From Bacteroidota bacterium (GTDB taxonomy: Bacteria > Bacteroidota > Bacteroidia > Bacteroidales > P3), in the NCBI GenBank assembly GCA_017860255.1, contig JAFNAR010000018.1, positions 1 to 51,330 of the forward strand: a DNA stretch of 51,330 nucleotides. The letters are read 5' to 3'. Below the pieces are notes generated by a model. That model worked only from the letters and a program-made list of their open reading frames with translations. It was not told the DNA's origin and did no database searches. Shown here piece after piece: positions 1 to 8,824 of the stretch (position 1 is its first letter; each line of letters starts with the position of its first letter). The position numbers and the translations under genes were made by a program.

Positions 1-95
1 TAAGGTGTAAACTAAAAATAGGACGATAAATCAAAAGTGTAAATATCATTTAGTACAAATTAATAATTTGTCAACCTTATTCAGGACGGGTCAAT

Positions 96-236
96 CATGC
101 GATGATGTTCTCGAATTCATGGCATGAATTACTCAGAATCATGCCATGAATTGGTCGGAATCATGCCATGATATTAATGAATTCATGGCATGATTCTGAG
201 TAATTCATGCCATGAATTCGAGAACATGATGCCATG
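96..236. repeat. 22-nt-period palindromic word array with a perfect 48-bp inverted repeat
   Basis: A 9-nt word of the form catgSSatg, mostly catggcatg or its complement catgccatg, begins at 96, 118, 140, 162, 184, 206 and 228, exactly every 22 nt; the first and last copies carry one change. Positions 105-152 and 180-227 are perfect inverted repeats of 48 bp around a 27-nt loop that itself holds a copy of the word. It lies in a gene-free stretch upstream of guaA. It could fold as a cruciform or RNA hairpin. There is no T-run beside it, so it is not a classical terminator. Function unknown. Confidence 0.85.
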
Positions 237-283
237 AATTGGACATAAAAACGAAGTTTAATAAGATTGATGTCTTATATTTT

Positions 284-373
284 TAGTTCTATATCTGATT
301 TCCTTAGTTTTATATCTTGTGTTTTTAGATTTATATTTTAAGTTTTTATTCCTATGTCTAATTTACTGAGTCT
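284..373. repeat. degenerate 21-nt-period repeat
   Basis: Units resembling tagttctatatct begin at 284, 305, 326 and 347, a 21-nt period, and become unrecognisable after about 370. The stretch is very AT-rich and has no credible reading frame. It is a second, independent word array in the same intergenic region. Confidence 0.5.
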
Positions 374-447
374 TAAAAATCTTTGTTTTGAACCCAAAAG
401 GCTTTTTTGCACAAGAGATTATAAACTTGTGCTGGATTTATAACGAA

Positions 448-542
448 GGGATGAAAGGTTTGTAGATAAAGAATTATTAAACATACACTATAAACCTACT
501 TCTCCTTTGGGGACGAACATCAAAATAAATTATATCATCTCT
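448..542. repeat. dispersed intergenic repeat, copy A
   Basis: This stretch resembles 8558-8645: both begin gggRtgaaaggtttgtag, continue through an AT-rich run, pass a tttggggacgaac / taggggtcgaac segment, and end in atcat(c/t)tct. Copy A is the more degenerate one and has lost the clean hairpin seen in copy B. Two copies in one window suggest a genome-wide non-coding repeat family. Confidence 0.55.
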
Positions 543-565
543 TAATAAGCAATTAAGGTCTGTAT

Positions 566-596
566 TTTGCCATATGAGGTTTTTTTTGTATTTTTG
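566..596 (+). promoter_or_regulatory. guaA promoter (TTTG-N19-TAnnTTTG)
   Basis: TTTG at 566-569 and TATTTTTG at 589-596, 19 nt apart, match the Bacteroidetes primary-sigma consensus exactly. The predicted transcript start is near 603, about 20 nt before the ATG at 624. This rules against an in-frame TTG start at 567, which would lie upstream of the transcript. Confidence 0.8.
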
Positions 597-623
597 GCAA
601 CTGATAAATTTAATTTCGAAAAG

Positions 624-2150
624 ATGCAAACTATACTTATTCTTGATTTTGGGTCTCAATACACTCAATTAATTGCTCGTAAGATAAGAGAGTTAAATGT
701 TTATTGTGAGATTCATCCTTTCAACAATTTCCCTCCTCTAACTTCAGATGTTAAGGGGGTTATTTTTTCTGGTAGTCCTTTCAGTTGTACAGAAAAGGAT
801 GCTCCAAAGATTGACTTAGATGCTTTCAGAAAGAAAGTTCCTGTTTTGGGCGTATGCTATGGAGCTCAATATATGGCTTGGGCTAATGGAGGAGAAATTC
901 TTCCTTCAGAAATTAGAGAATATGGAAGAGCTAATTTAAGCCAGATAAACTCCAATTCTCCTCTAATGAAGAACGTTACTTTAAAATCTCAAGTATGGAT
1001 GTCTCATGGAGATACAATTTTATCTTTACCTGAGGGCTTTGAAGTAATTTGCTCAACTGACAACGTTGTAAACTGTGGTTATAAGATTGAAGGAGAAGAT
1101 ACTTATGGAATTCAATTTCATCCAGAGGTAACACATTCCAAAGAAGGAATTGAAATGCTAAGAAACTTTGTTGTTGATATATGCCATTGTTTTCAAGAAT
1201 GGACACCAAAGAGTTTTGTTGAAACAACAATTGAAAGTTTGAAACAACAATTGGGAGACGATAAGGTTGTTCTGGGATTGTCTGGAGGTGTTGACTCTTC
1301 TGTTGCAGCAATGCTGTTGCATAAGGCAATTGGAAAGAACCTTAACTGTATTTTTGTTGACAATGGACTTCTTCGTAAAAATGAATTTGAACAAGTGCTT
1401 GAATCCTACAAAGGAATGGGACTTAATGTTAAAGGCGTTGATGCAAAGGATATGTTCTACTCAGCACTTAAGGGAATAACCTCTCCTGAGGATAAACGTA
1501 AGGCAATAGGTAAAACATTTATTGATGTTTTCGATAAGGAAGCAAATGCAATTGAAGACGTTAAATGGTTGGCTCAAGGAACAATTTACCCTGATGTTAT
1601 AGAATCTATTTCAGTTAAGGGACCTTCAGCAACAATCAAATCACATCATAACGTTGGAGGATTGCCAAAATATATGACACTTAAACTTGTTGAACCGCTT
1701 AAAACATTGTTTAAAGATGAGGTAAGACGGGTTGGAGCAAGCATTGGGCTTAAACAAGAACTTTTAGGACGTCATCCTTTCCCAGGTCCTGGATTAGCCA
1801 TTAGAATTCTTTCAGATATTACTCCTGAAAAGGTTAGAGTTATTCAAGAAGTTGATGATATATTTATTCAAGGCTTAAGAAATCATGGCTTATACAACAA
1901 AGTATGGCAAGCAGGAGCAATTTTGCTTCCAGTTCAGTCTGTAGGAGTTATGGGAGATGAAAGAACTTATGAAAATGTTGTTGCTCTTCGTGCTGTTGAA
2001 AGCAATGATGGAATGACAGCCGACTGGTCATGGCTTCCTTATGAGTTTTTGCAGGAAGTATCAAATTCAATAATAAATAGAGTTAAAGGAGTTAATAGGG
2101 TTGTGTATGACATATCATCCAAACCACCTGCAACAATTGAATGGGAATAA
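624..2150 (+). CDS. guaA: GMP synthase (glutamine-hydrolysing)
   Basis: Converts XMP to GMP with ATP and glutamine in the cytoplasm, the last step of GMP synthesis. The 508-residue product has the usual order: an N-terminal class I glutamine amidotransferase with nucleophile Cys78 (GVCYGAQ) and the His/Glu pair in [11 protein letters not shown], then an ATP-pyrophosphatase domain with the loop LSGGVDSS near residue 220, then the dimerisation domain ending ATIEWE, as in most family members. The ATG at 624 is preferred because the promoter at 566-596 would exclude the in-frame TTG at 567. The next gene starts 19 nt after the stop, so guaA probably heads a four-gene transcript. Complete, nothing unusual. 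Confidence 0.97.
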   Translation: MQTILILDFGSQYTQLIARKIRELNVYCEIHPFNNFPPLTSDVKGVIFSGSPFSCTEKDAPKIDLDAFRKKVPVLGVCYGAQYMAWANGGEILPSEIREYGRANLSQINSNSPLMKNVTLKSQVWMSHGDTILSLPEGFEVICSTDNVVNCGYKIEGEDTYGIQFHPEVTHSKEGIEMLRNFVVDICHCFQEWTPKSFVETTIESLKQQLGDDKVVLGLSGGVDSSVAAMLLHKAIGKNLNCIFVDNGLLRKNEFEQVLESYKGMGLNVKGVDAKDMFYSALKGITSPEDKRKAIGKTFIDVFDKEANAIEDVKWLAQGTIYPDVIESISVKGPSATIKSHHNVGGLPKYMTLKLVEPLKTLFKDEVRRVGASIGLKQELLGRHPFPGPGLAIRILSDITPEKVRVIQEVDDIFIQGLRNHGLYNKVWQAGAILLPVQSVGVMGDERTYENVVALRAVESNDGMTADWSWLPYEFLQEVSNSIINRVKGVNRVVYDISSKPPATIEWE

Positions 2151-2169
2151 TTTAATAGAAAAATAAATT

Positions 2170-3396
2170 ATGAAACGTAGCATTATTTATTTTGTAGTAT
2201 TTACTTGCTTGCTTGCTTTTGGAGGAATGAAAATTGCTCATGCAAAAGGAGATATAAATTCCCTTGTGCCTGACAAAAGTCTACCAATAGTAAAGAAAAG
2301 CCTGAATATTGCTATGTTTCTACCTTTATCTTACGATAGAATTTCTGAACTTGATTTCACCAAATTCAATATTGAAGATAAAAAAAGAATGAAATATCGT
2401 TGCTTCGAATACATAACTTTTTATGAAGGAGCAAGGATAGCATTGGACAAATTGGAAAAGGAAGGTTATAGCGTTTCTTTATATGTTTATGATGTAGGGG
2501 AGGAGGATGTTACTGAAATGAATAAGATTTTACAAAATCCAGAAATGAAAACAATGGATTTATTAATACCTCTTGTGTTTCAGAAATGTTTTACTGCTGC
2601 TGCTGATTATGCACTAAAGAACAGCATCCCAATAATCAATCCAATGAGTCCTAATCCATCAATAGTTGAGAACAATCCTTTTGTTTTCAAAATACAACCT
2701 TCTACAATTGCAGATGTTGAAACAACTGTAAGATATATTAGAAATAAATTCACTTCTCCCAACATAATTGTTCTCTTTACTCCAAAGGAAAAGCTTATTA
2801 TGGAAATGTACCAAAGAGCCATTGAAAGAGAAAATTGGACTTGGTGTGCAGTGGACTTCAATAAATATCAAAATAGAATATTTGAAAAGATAGACACAAA
2901 GAAAGAGAATATTTATATATCAATTGTAGATAAAGGTAACCAGCAACTGAATGAGGCTTATGCCAACACACTTTTGTTGAAGCTAAATAATAATAAAGGA
3001 CTTCCTCCGATAAATCTTATCGCACAATACGATTGGTTAGACTATCCATCATTGGACTTTAAACTTATTCAAAAGTACAACTTCCATTTCACCTTAAGTT
3101 ATTTGAATGATTATACTAATCAAAACTTTGTTGAATTTGTAAAAGAATATCGTAAACATTTTCGTCAGGAACCAGACAAAATTTACGCAGCTTTGGGCTA
3201 TGATATAATGATGTACTTTGTACCTGCAATGCAACACAAAGGCGATAGTTTCATTAAAGAACCCAATGAAGACAGAACAAAGGTTATGATTAATTCTTTT
3301 TACTTCGACAGAAAAGATAGCAATAATGGATGGCAAAATCGCAGGACAGTAGTGTATAAGATTAGTGATTACAAGATAATAAGTGTTGGGAGGTAA
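2170..3396 (+). CDS. periplasmic-binding-protein-like (type 1 fold) secreted protein
   Basis: The 408-residue product has an N-terminal signal peptide (hydrophobic core around residues 5-20, likely cut near AHA). From about residue 44 it resembles the type 1 periplasmic-binding fold of amino-acid ABC binding proteins: NIAMFLPLSYD, then FYEGARIALDKLEKEG, then a segment reading IPIINPMSPNPSIVENNPFVF, and a late AALGYDIMMYF. In Bacteroidetes such folds also occur fused to LysM domains; no LysM repeat is visible here. No transporter genes are adjacent, so a nutrient-uptake role is not supported. It lies between guaA and a large secreted protein, 16 nt from the latter. Ligand unknown. Confidence 0.7.
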   Translation: MKRSIIYFVVFTCLLAFGGMKIAHAKGDINSLVPDKSLPIVKKSLNIAMFLPLSYDRISELDFTKFNIEDKKRMKYRCFEYITFYEGARIALDKLEKEGYSVSLYVYDVGEEDVTEMNKILQNPEMKTMDLLIPLVFQKCFTAAADYALKNSIPIINPMSPNPSIVENNPFVFKIQPSTIADVETTVRYIRNKFTSPNIIVLFTPKEKLIMEMYQRAIERENWTWCAVDFNKYQNRIFEKIDTKKENIYISIVDKGNQQLNEAYANTLLLKLNNNKGLPPINLIAQYDWLDYPSLDFKLIQKYNFHFTLSYLNDYTNQNFVEFVKEYRKHFRQEPDKIYAALGYDIMMYFVPAMQHKGDSFIKEPNEDRTKVMINSFYFDRKDSNNGWQNRRTVVYKISDYKIISVGR

Positions 3397-3412
3397 AATA
3401 GATTAATTAATA

Positions 3413-6043
3413 ATGAGAGTACGTAATATATTTCTAATAGTTTTATTTTCTTTTTCCATAAATTGTGTTTTTGCTCAAGAGAAAGAAATCAATTACAGTT
3501 CCGATATTGAAGGAACATTAAAAGATAATGGAAGAATGATTGTTGTTTTTTCTTCTGCAAACACTGAAAACATAGCTTTTTCTTCCACAATAAGTTCAAG
3601 AGGTTCAAAACAGAAATATTCTTTAACCCTTCAATATAGCTTGGATAACAAGAAATGGAATGATATTCACGACAAAAGAGGAAGAAGAATTGAGTTTGTT
3701 ACAAACAGAAAAGCAAGAACTCAAAGCTATAAAGTGGAGTTCCCTTCAGAATGTGAGGACAAAGATACTGTTTGGGTATCATGGAAATCACAAAGACATA
3801 AAGGCAAGGGAAAATACCCTGAATTAAATATTAGAAAGATAAGTATTACAGCAGAATTTGACAGGTTTCTTGGCAAGAAGCCAGAGCTAAGTGTTAGCCT
3901 GAGAACAAAAGATAATACAAACAAGAAGGTTGATAGTTTAATTTATAATCACACACCACTTCCTTACACCTATCCACAAACCAAAAGAATTGTTGTTCGT
4001 GGTAACTACATTAGAGACGGTATTAAGTTGAGTGTGACAGGAAGAGATGCTAAGTATTTCAAAATAAACAATGATGATATAAAAATTGACTCAGCAGGTT
4101 TTGAAATCATTTCCGTAAGCTATTTTCCTTTTAGTGAAGGCAGTCATACTGCAACCTTAAACATAAGCACAAAGAAATTAGAGAATCCAGTAACTCTTAA
4201 ACTCTTTGGCTCTTCAGCAAAAGTGACAGAAGTCAACTACAATTACATAGATGATAAACCACTTCTAATTATTGATAAAACAACCTATCGCATTCCTGTT
4301 TTCTCAGAAATGGATTATCAATTCAAGCTCTCATACGATAAGAATAGAATTGGAGATAATAACATTAGTGTAACTTATAAATGGTATAGAGACAATCAAC
4401 TCCTTCTTGAAATGAAAGATAAGTTGAAAAACGAAACTGATGCAACAAACACAAAAGACGATATTCTTTATTGTGTGCCACTAACCTCACCTCAATACTC
4501 CAACAAACTTCAAATTGAATTCTCCACAGAATCAAATTTAAAAATTAATGAACTGTATTTTGGTACTCCATCCCTCAAACGAACCGTTGCTTCAGGACAT
4601 TGGTCTGATGAAAACATTTGGGAGCCTAAGGAAGTGCCAGTTATGGAAGACTTTGTTTATATCTCTCCAAAACATAAGATACAAGTTGATGACGATGCAG
4701 TTTGTTCAATGTTAGTTATGGGTGATAGCTCAAATATCAGTATTGATGCCAACAAAATGTTCTATATCTCAGGAGATATTGTTTATGGAAAAGGCTCTTG
4801 GTTTATTGTTCATCAAGACATTGTTCCAAAGAAATGGAACTATATCTCTTCTCCAATAAATAATGCTAAGGCTATGATTTTTTCAATGCGAAAGGATGAT
4901 AACGAAACTTGGCTAATGAAATACAACACTGGAAAGAAGAGCAAGCTAAATGACTATTGGAGCGAGTATATTGTTGACCCTAACTTTTGGTTAGTACCAG
5001 GACAAGGCTATGCATTATTCTCAAACAAACCCTTAGATGTTATTTATGAAGGAATTTTAAGTGATAGTAGGGTAAACTACATATTGGAATATTCAGAAAA
5101 AGATAAATGGAACCTTGTAGGCAATCCTTTCACTGCTCCATTAAGCTCAAAGAAGATATTTGAAGATATTGACCAGAAAATTCAAGGCAATGCACTCTTT
5201 TTTTTAGATAGTGAGAATGGAGTTTACAATCCAATCATCATTGACGGAAAAGAAGAAGTTGTACTTCCTTCAATGCAAGGTTTCTTTGTTGAGAGCTTGA
5301 GAGAAAACACCGAAATCAACTTCCAGAGAAATCATCAATACATACCTAAATCAGCATCCTATCACTGGTCAAATCACAACTACCTGACCCTAACCATAAG
5401 CAAAGGCAACAAAAGCCAGTATATCCTGATGGGTATGGACGATAATGCAAAGTATGGCTTTGACAACTACGATGCACACAAACTCTTTGGCTCATCTGAA
5501 GAAATGCCAGAGCTTTACTTTAAGGTTGAAGGCGAAGAATTGGCAGTTAATGTATTCCCAACCTATCCAGCAATTTTCGATTTAGGATATTATTTACCTA
5601 ATGATGCCGATTTGAGCCTTACAATAGGCAATTTATCCATACTTCCACAAGGCATTCTTTTGCTTTTAGAAGACAGAAAGATAAACAAGTTCTACAATCT
5701 ATGCACTGAATCTCAAGTTGATTTTGGAGCATTGAAAGGCACAACAGAAGACCGATTCAGATTACATATCATGAAGTCATTGGAGGCAGAAACAAAAGAT
5801 GTTAAACTCAATGATGTTTATGTTTGGGCAGATAAATCTAAAATGATGATTTGTGACACTAAAGAAAATATCTATAGCGTTAAGAAAATAAGAGTTTGGG
5901 ATAAGAGAAGAAATAATCTTGTTGAGCAACAATGTGAAAAAGGTGTAACAGTGCTTAATTACAAGTTCCCAAAAGAAAGTTATTTAGTAGATATATTGAT
6001 TGATGATGTTTGGATTGAGAATATTCCAGTTGAGGTTAAGTAG
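3413..6043 (+). CDS. large secreted protein with possible type C-like T9SS signal
   Basis: The 876-residue product starts with a clear signal peptide (core IFLIVLFSFSINCVFA, cleavage near AQE). No catalytic domain is recognised. The N-terminal half looks like beta-sandwich material. Around residues 390-470 there is a segment of the type GHWSDENIWEPKEVP followed by VYISPKHKIQV, seen in many large Bacteroidetes surface proteins. The last 75 residues (VKKIRVWDKRRNNLVEQQ ... YLVDILIDD) resemble a T9SS C-terminal sorting domain, closer to the type C pattern than to type A, and lack the LYPNP motif. The 3' end overlaps the next gene by about 40 nt, which suggests translational coupling. Probably exported to the surface; role unknown. 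Confidence 0.65.
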   Translation: MRVRNIFLIVLFSFSINCVFAQEKEINYSSDIEGTLKDNGRMIVVFSSANTENIAFSSTISSRGSKQKYSLTLQYSLDNKKWNDIHDKRGRRIEFVTNRKARTQSYKVEFPSECEDKDTVWVSWKSQRHKGKGKYPELNIRKISITAEFDRFLGKKPELSVSLRTKDNTNKKVDSLIYNHTPLPYTYPQTKRIVVRGNYIRDGIKLSVTGRDAKYFKINNDDIKIDSAGFEIISVSYFPFSEGSHTATLNISTKKLENPVTLKLFGSSAKVTEVNYNYIDDKPLLIIDKTTYRIPVFSEMDYQFKLSYDKNRIGDNNISVTYKWYRDNQLLLEMKDKLKNETDATNTKDDILYCVPLTSPQYSNKLQIEFSTESNLKINELYFGTPSLKRTVASGHWSDENIWEPKEVPVMEDFVYISPKHKIQVDDDAVCSMLVMGDSSNISIDANKMFYISGDIVYGKGSWFIVHQDIVPKKWNYISSPINNAKAMIFSMRKDDNETWLMKYNTGKKSKLNDYWSEYIVDPNFWLVPGQGYALFSNKPLDVIYEGILSDSRVNYILEYSEKDKWNLVGNPFTAPLSSKKIFEDIDQKIQGNALFFLDSENGVYNPIIIDGKEEVVLPSMQGFFVESLRENTEINFQRNHQYIPKSASYHWSNHNYLTLTISKGNKSQYILMGMDDNAKYGFDNYDAHKLFGSSEEMPELYFKVEGEELAVNVFPTYPAIFDLGYYLPNDADLSLTIGNLSILPQGILLLLEDRKINKFYNLCTESQVDFGALKGTTEDRFRLHIMKSLEAETKDVKLNDVYVWADKSKMMICDTKENIYSVKKIRVWDKRRNNLVEQQCEKGVTVLNYKFPKESYLVDILIDDVWIENIPVEVK

Positions 6044-7940
6044 TTTATTATTTGTTTTTCTTTTATTTTCTTTGCAATGCTTTTCTCAAGGCGACATTTC
6101 TATTGAGCTGCGCAAAGCCTATGAAACAAAAAGTGTAGATTCTCTGAATAAGTTTATAGAAACCTATCCCTCAGATACCCTTTATGTTAAAGAAGCAATA
6201 AGAATAAGAAATCAAATTGCTTTTGAAAAAGCTAAGCAAGAAAACACCATTGAAGCCTATCAAAACTATGTTGAGCAATATCCTGATGCCATTCAAACCT
6301 ATCAAGCTCAGCAATGGTTAGACATACACTCAACAAAAATCTCACAAGCACAGGAAGAAACAGCCTACGAAACAGCCAAACAGGAAAACACCCTTCAGTC
6401 CTACACTCAATTCATAGAACAATACCCCAACTCCAAATACTATAAATACGCAAAAGATAAAATTCACCAGTTTCAATACAATCAAAACATATCAACCTAC
6501 TCCATAGAAGAAATAATTCAATTTCTCAATCTCTACCCCAAACACCCCAAACGACCATTTCTCTACGACACACTCCAAACACAAACCCTTCGCTACCTGT
6601 CCATTCAGGGAGCCGAATACCTGAACAAAAATCAACTCTACAACATAGACATAAATACCTTCCTACTTGACTTTGCCCTCAAACAATCCGTAAGTGCAAC
6701 AGTGGAAGATTTCAACAACCTGTATCATAAATTCCCTACCCTAAAAACCAATTCAAAACTAAACAGAAAATACAAAGAAGCAAAACAAATTGAAGCCCTT
6801 TTAAGCCTGAAGGCAATTGATAATAAAACCTATAACAAAAACATAGAATACTTCACAACCATAAAAAGCGATTTAAGCTTTCAACTCTTAAGCAAATACT
6901 TAGAACCCTCAATCAAAACAAAAAAGATAGCCAATATTAACAAAGCCCTGTTGCCCTTTGAAGAAGACTTTAGAGCCTTGCAATTTAAAGAAATGCTATT
7001 TAAACAAGAACCCCCAGCACCCCACAACAACAAAACAACCATCAGCTCCGACTCCACACTCCAACTAACAGTAGACACCAAAACAAACTCCTATGGCAAA
7101 ACAGACCTCTACATCATCACCAAACAAAACAATCAATGGAGCCAGGAAAAGATATTGCCACAGCCAATCAACACACCCTACAGAGAAGAAAGCCCCATAA
7201 TCAACAAAGATAAAGACGTGCTCTATTTCTACTCCAACAGGCCAATGCAAAACAACAATCTTGACCTCTACATAACCTTCAGAGGCGACACAACCAACTG
7301 GAACGACTGGACAGAACCCCTCAAAACGACAGAAATAGACCTTAAGAACATAAAGAAAAAATATCACAGAGGCTACCTGAAAGACGAGCAAGACAACCCA
7401 GTAGAAGCCCTCATATACATTGAAGACAGTCAAACAGGTGAAAGACTTTTTACCACCAAATCCAGCATAAGTGGACAATTTGCCTATCCTAAACAAACAA
7501 AGAAAGTCAACCTCATAAGCGGAATAAAAGGCTATGTACCCAAATATAACCCCGACACCAACAACATAACAATCAAACAAGACAAAATAGAGGACATATA
7601 CCATAAAAACAGACTTGTAGTAATAGAAACCCTGTTCCCTCAAGACTCTCCCGACAAACTAAACACCGTAGCCGAAAACTACCTCAAATACCTTGCTCAA
7701 AGCTTTCAAGGCTCCAAATACATAATGACCATATCAGTCCACTGCCAGAAAGGCTACAAAACAATGAATGAAGAAGCCCTCTCATGGCATCAAGCCACAC
7801 TAATCAAAAACAAACTAATCGCCTTAGGCATCAACCACCAAAACATAGTAACAGCAGGCTATGGCAATAAAAACAAACTCTTAGGCTGGGAAGACAAAAA
7901 TCGCATAGAAATAGGGTTTATGCTAATAGGAGGAGAATAA
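6003..7940 (+). CDS. OmpA-family protein with TPR-like, PD40 and carboxypeptidase-regulatory-like domains
   Basis: About 645 residues. The signal peptide core is LSSLLFVFLLFSLQCFS. Domain order is: TPR-like helical units (about residues 30-300, with repeated EQYP / QYPNSKYYKYAK phrases), a PD40/WD40-like blade (ESPIINKDKDVLYFYSNRP, near 400), a carboxypeptidase-regulatory-like domain (about 455-520), and a C-terminal OmpA-like domain. This is the same order as in the T9SS-associated PorE family and in the gene at 13910-15883. The OmpA domain is degenerate: the TDxxG and SxxRA residues that bind peptidoglycan are not seen. The start at ATG 6003 (6006 is possible) overlaps the preceding gene. 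The coding strand becomes notably C-rich and G-poor compared with its neighbours. Probably periplasmic or outer-membrane associated. Confidence 0.7.
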   Translation: MMFGLRIFQLRLSSLLFVFLLFSLQCFSQGDISIELRKAYETKSVDSLNKFIETYPSDTLYVKEAIRIRNQIAFEKAKQENTIEAYQNYVEQYPDAIQTYQAQQWLDIHSTKISQAQEETAYETAKQENTLQSYTQFIEQYPNSKYYKYAKDKIHQFQYNQNISTYSIEEIIQFLNLYPKHPKRPFLYDTLQTQTLRYLSIQGAEYLNKNQLYNIDINTFLLDFALKQSVSATVEDFNNLYHKFPTLKTNSKLNRKYKEAKQIEALLSLKAIDNKTYNKNIEYFTTIKSDLSFQLLSKYLEPSIKTKKIANINKALLPFEEDFRALQFKEMLFKQEPPAPHNNKTTISSDSTLQLTVDTKTNSYGKTDLYIITKQNNQWSQEKILPQPINTPYREESPIINKDKDVLYFYSNRPMQNNNLDLYITFRGDTTNWNDWTEPLKTTEIDLKNIKKKYHRGYLKDEQDNPVEALIYIEDSQTGERLFTTKSSISGQFAYPKQTKKVNLISGIKGYVPKYNPDTNNITIKQDKIEDIYHKNRLVVIETLFPQDSPDKLNTVAENYLKYLAQSFQGSKYIMTISVHCQKGYKTMNEEALSWHQATLIKNKLIALGINHQNIVTAGYGNKNKLLGWEDKNRIEIGFMLIGGE

Positions 7941-8083
7941 TTTTTAGTTTTAAATTGCAACTTTTAATTTTTAAATTCTAACTCCAACCTTATACCTTTT
8001 ATCTTTTACCTTCTCACTTAGTAAGTCTTTTGTCTTAATCAGGATTTCCAAGATTAAAGGTTTAACCTGATGTTTTCAATAAC

Positions 8084-8152
8084 GACCTTAAGGAGTTTAA
8101 AGACTTTAATGTCCTTAATGTCGTTAAAATCCTTATTGTCCATTGAGTCCAT
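8084..8152. repeat. 9-nt tandem word array
   Basis: Words of the form gtccttaat / gtcgttaaa / atccttatt / gtccattga / gtccattga follow each other every 9 nt from 8111. They are preceded by complementary-orientation words (aaggagttt, aaagacttt) from about 8090. It lies in the gene-free stretch after the OmpA-family gene. Confidence 0.6.
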
Positions 8153-8193
8153 TGACAAAACAACTAAACACCTCAAAGATTAAACAAAAAACA

Positions 8194-8254
8194 TTGCTAA
8201 TCAAGAAAAATTTAGTATATTTGCAAATACAAAATTCTAAGAATAAGTTCTTAG
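8194..8254 (+). promoter_or_regulatory. orphan promoter and hairpin
   Basis: TTG at 8194-8196 and TATATTTG at 8216-8223 are 19 nt apart, a good Bacteroidetes promoter. Immediately downstream, ctaagaa (8237-8243) and ttcttag (8248-8254) form a 7-bp hairpin. No reading frame follows before 9049, so it may drive a small RNA, a very long leader for the LRR gene, or nothing. Confidence 0.45.
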
Positions 8255-8296
8255 CGATTTAATTCAAAATTCCCCAATAGATTTTAGTAAAAAAAA

Positions 8297-8357
8297 GATG
8301 CACATCTTTTACCACGAACGATGTGCATCTTTTGGTATGAACGATGTGCATCTTTTG
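8297..8357. repeat. 23-nt-period word array (gatgYRcatctttt)
   Basis: gatgcacatctttt at 8297 and gatgtgcatctttt at 8320 and 8343 are spaced exactly 23 nt apart. The last two copies lie within identical 19-bp direct repeats (8316-8334 and 8339-8357). The word core gatgtgcatc is nearly self-complementary. Confidence 0.75.
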
Positions 8358-8400
8358 TATATTAACTCCTCGTTTTAAAAGTTTATAATAAGGTTTTCTG

Positions 8401-8439
8401 AAAATATATCCTTGTTTTGTAAAAATATATCCTTGTTTT
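8401..8439. repeat. 21-nt direct repeat
   Basis: aaaatatatccttgtttt occurs at 8401-8418 and identically at 8422-8439, a 21-nt period. A weaker related unit (tataataaggttttctg) precedes it at about 8384. Confidence 0.7.
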
Positions 8440-8465
8440 ATTTTGCTGAAACAGGGTTTTGTTTT

Positions 8466-8520
8466 TTGAAAAGGACACTAAGGACTTTAGGGAGTTTAAT
8501 GTCCTTAATTTCTTTAACCT
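8466..8520. repeat. second 9-nt tandem word array
   Basis: Units taaggactt, tagggagtt, taatgtcct, taatttctt and taacctctt follow each other every 9 nt. Vocabulary and layout match the array at 8084-8152: both pass from ggactt-type words to complementary gtcctt-type words. Confidence 0.55.
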
Positions 8521-8550
8521 CTTTACGAACTTTTGTGATTAATAAGATTA

Positions 8551-8670
8551 CCCCAATGGGGTGAAAGGTTTGTAGAAAACAATAATTCTAACAAAACCTT
8601 CGACCCTGTAGGGGTCGAACAACATAAATAAATACATCATTTCTATAAATCTATGGTTCCTTCGGAGTCT
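8551..8670. repeat. dispersed intergenic repeat, copy B
   Basis: Related to 448-542. It opens with a small cccc-aat-gggg hairpin, continues gtgaaaggtttgtag, and contains a perfect 8-bp hairpin ttcgaccc (8599-8606) / gggtcgaa (8612-8619). It lies between word arrays and the LRR-gene leader. No coding potential. Confidence 0.55.
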
Positions 8671-8743
8671 AATAACAATTCAGCAAGAATATTTATTTTT
8701 AACTTATTTTCTCAATTTATTTTTTTATTCCATTATTCATTTG

Positions 8744-8751
8744 TACATTTG
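8744..8751 (+). promoter_or_regulatory. probable -7 element for the LRR gene
   Basis: TACATTTG matches TAnnTTTG. No good TTTG is seen 19-21 nt upstream, so the promoter is only half supported. Transcription starting near 8758 would give a leader of about 290 nt that includes the structured element at 8825-8970. Confidence 0.45.
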
Positions 8752-8824
8752 CAACGATATTAAACACAGAAGTTTAATTGTTTATATAGAAATATAGCGT
8801 TTTGCTATTGTTTTTGCTGATAAA

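Noticed and set aside
1..60. Similarity of the first bases to the last 90 bases of the window as terminal repeats
   Set aside because: The match is short, AT-rich and interrupted; it does not support a circular or transposon end.
477..668. Minus-strand 63-codon frame over the guaA promoter
   Set aside because: It overlaps the dispersed repeat, the guaA promoter and the guaA start, and has no family likeness or ribosome site.
7065..7643. 192-codon frame antisense to the OmpA-family gene
   Set aside because: It is a by-product of the C-rich, G-poor codon use of the sense gene; the product is low-complexity (Val, Phe, Tyr) and the sense protein has clear domains.
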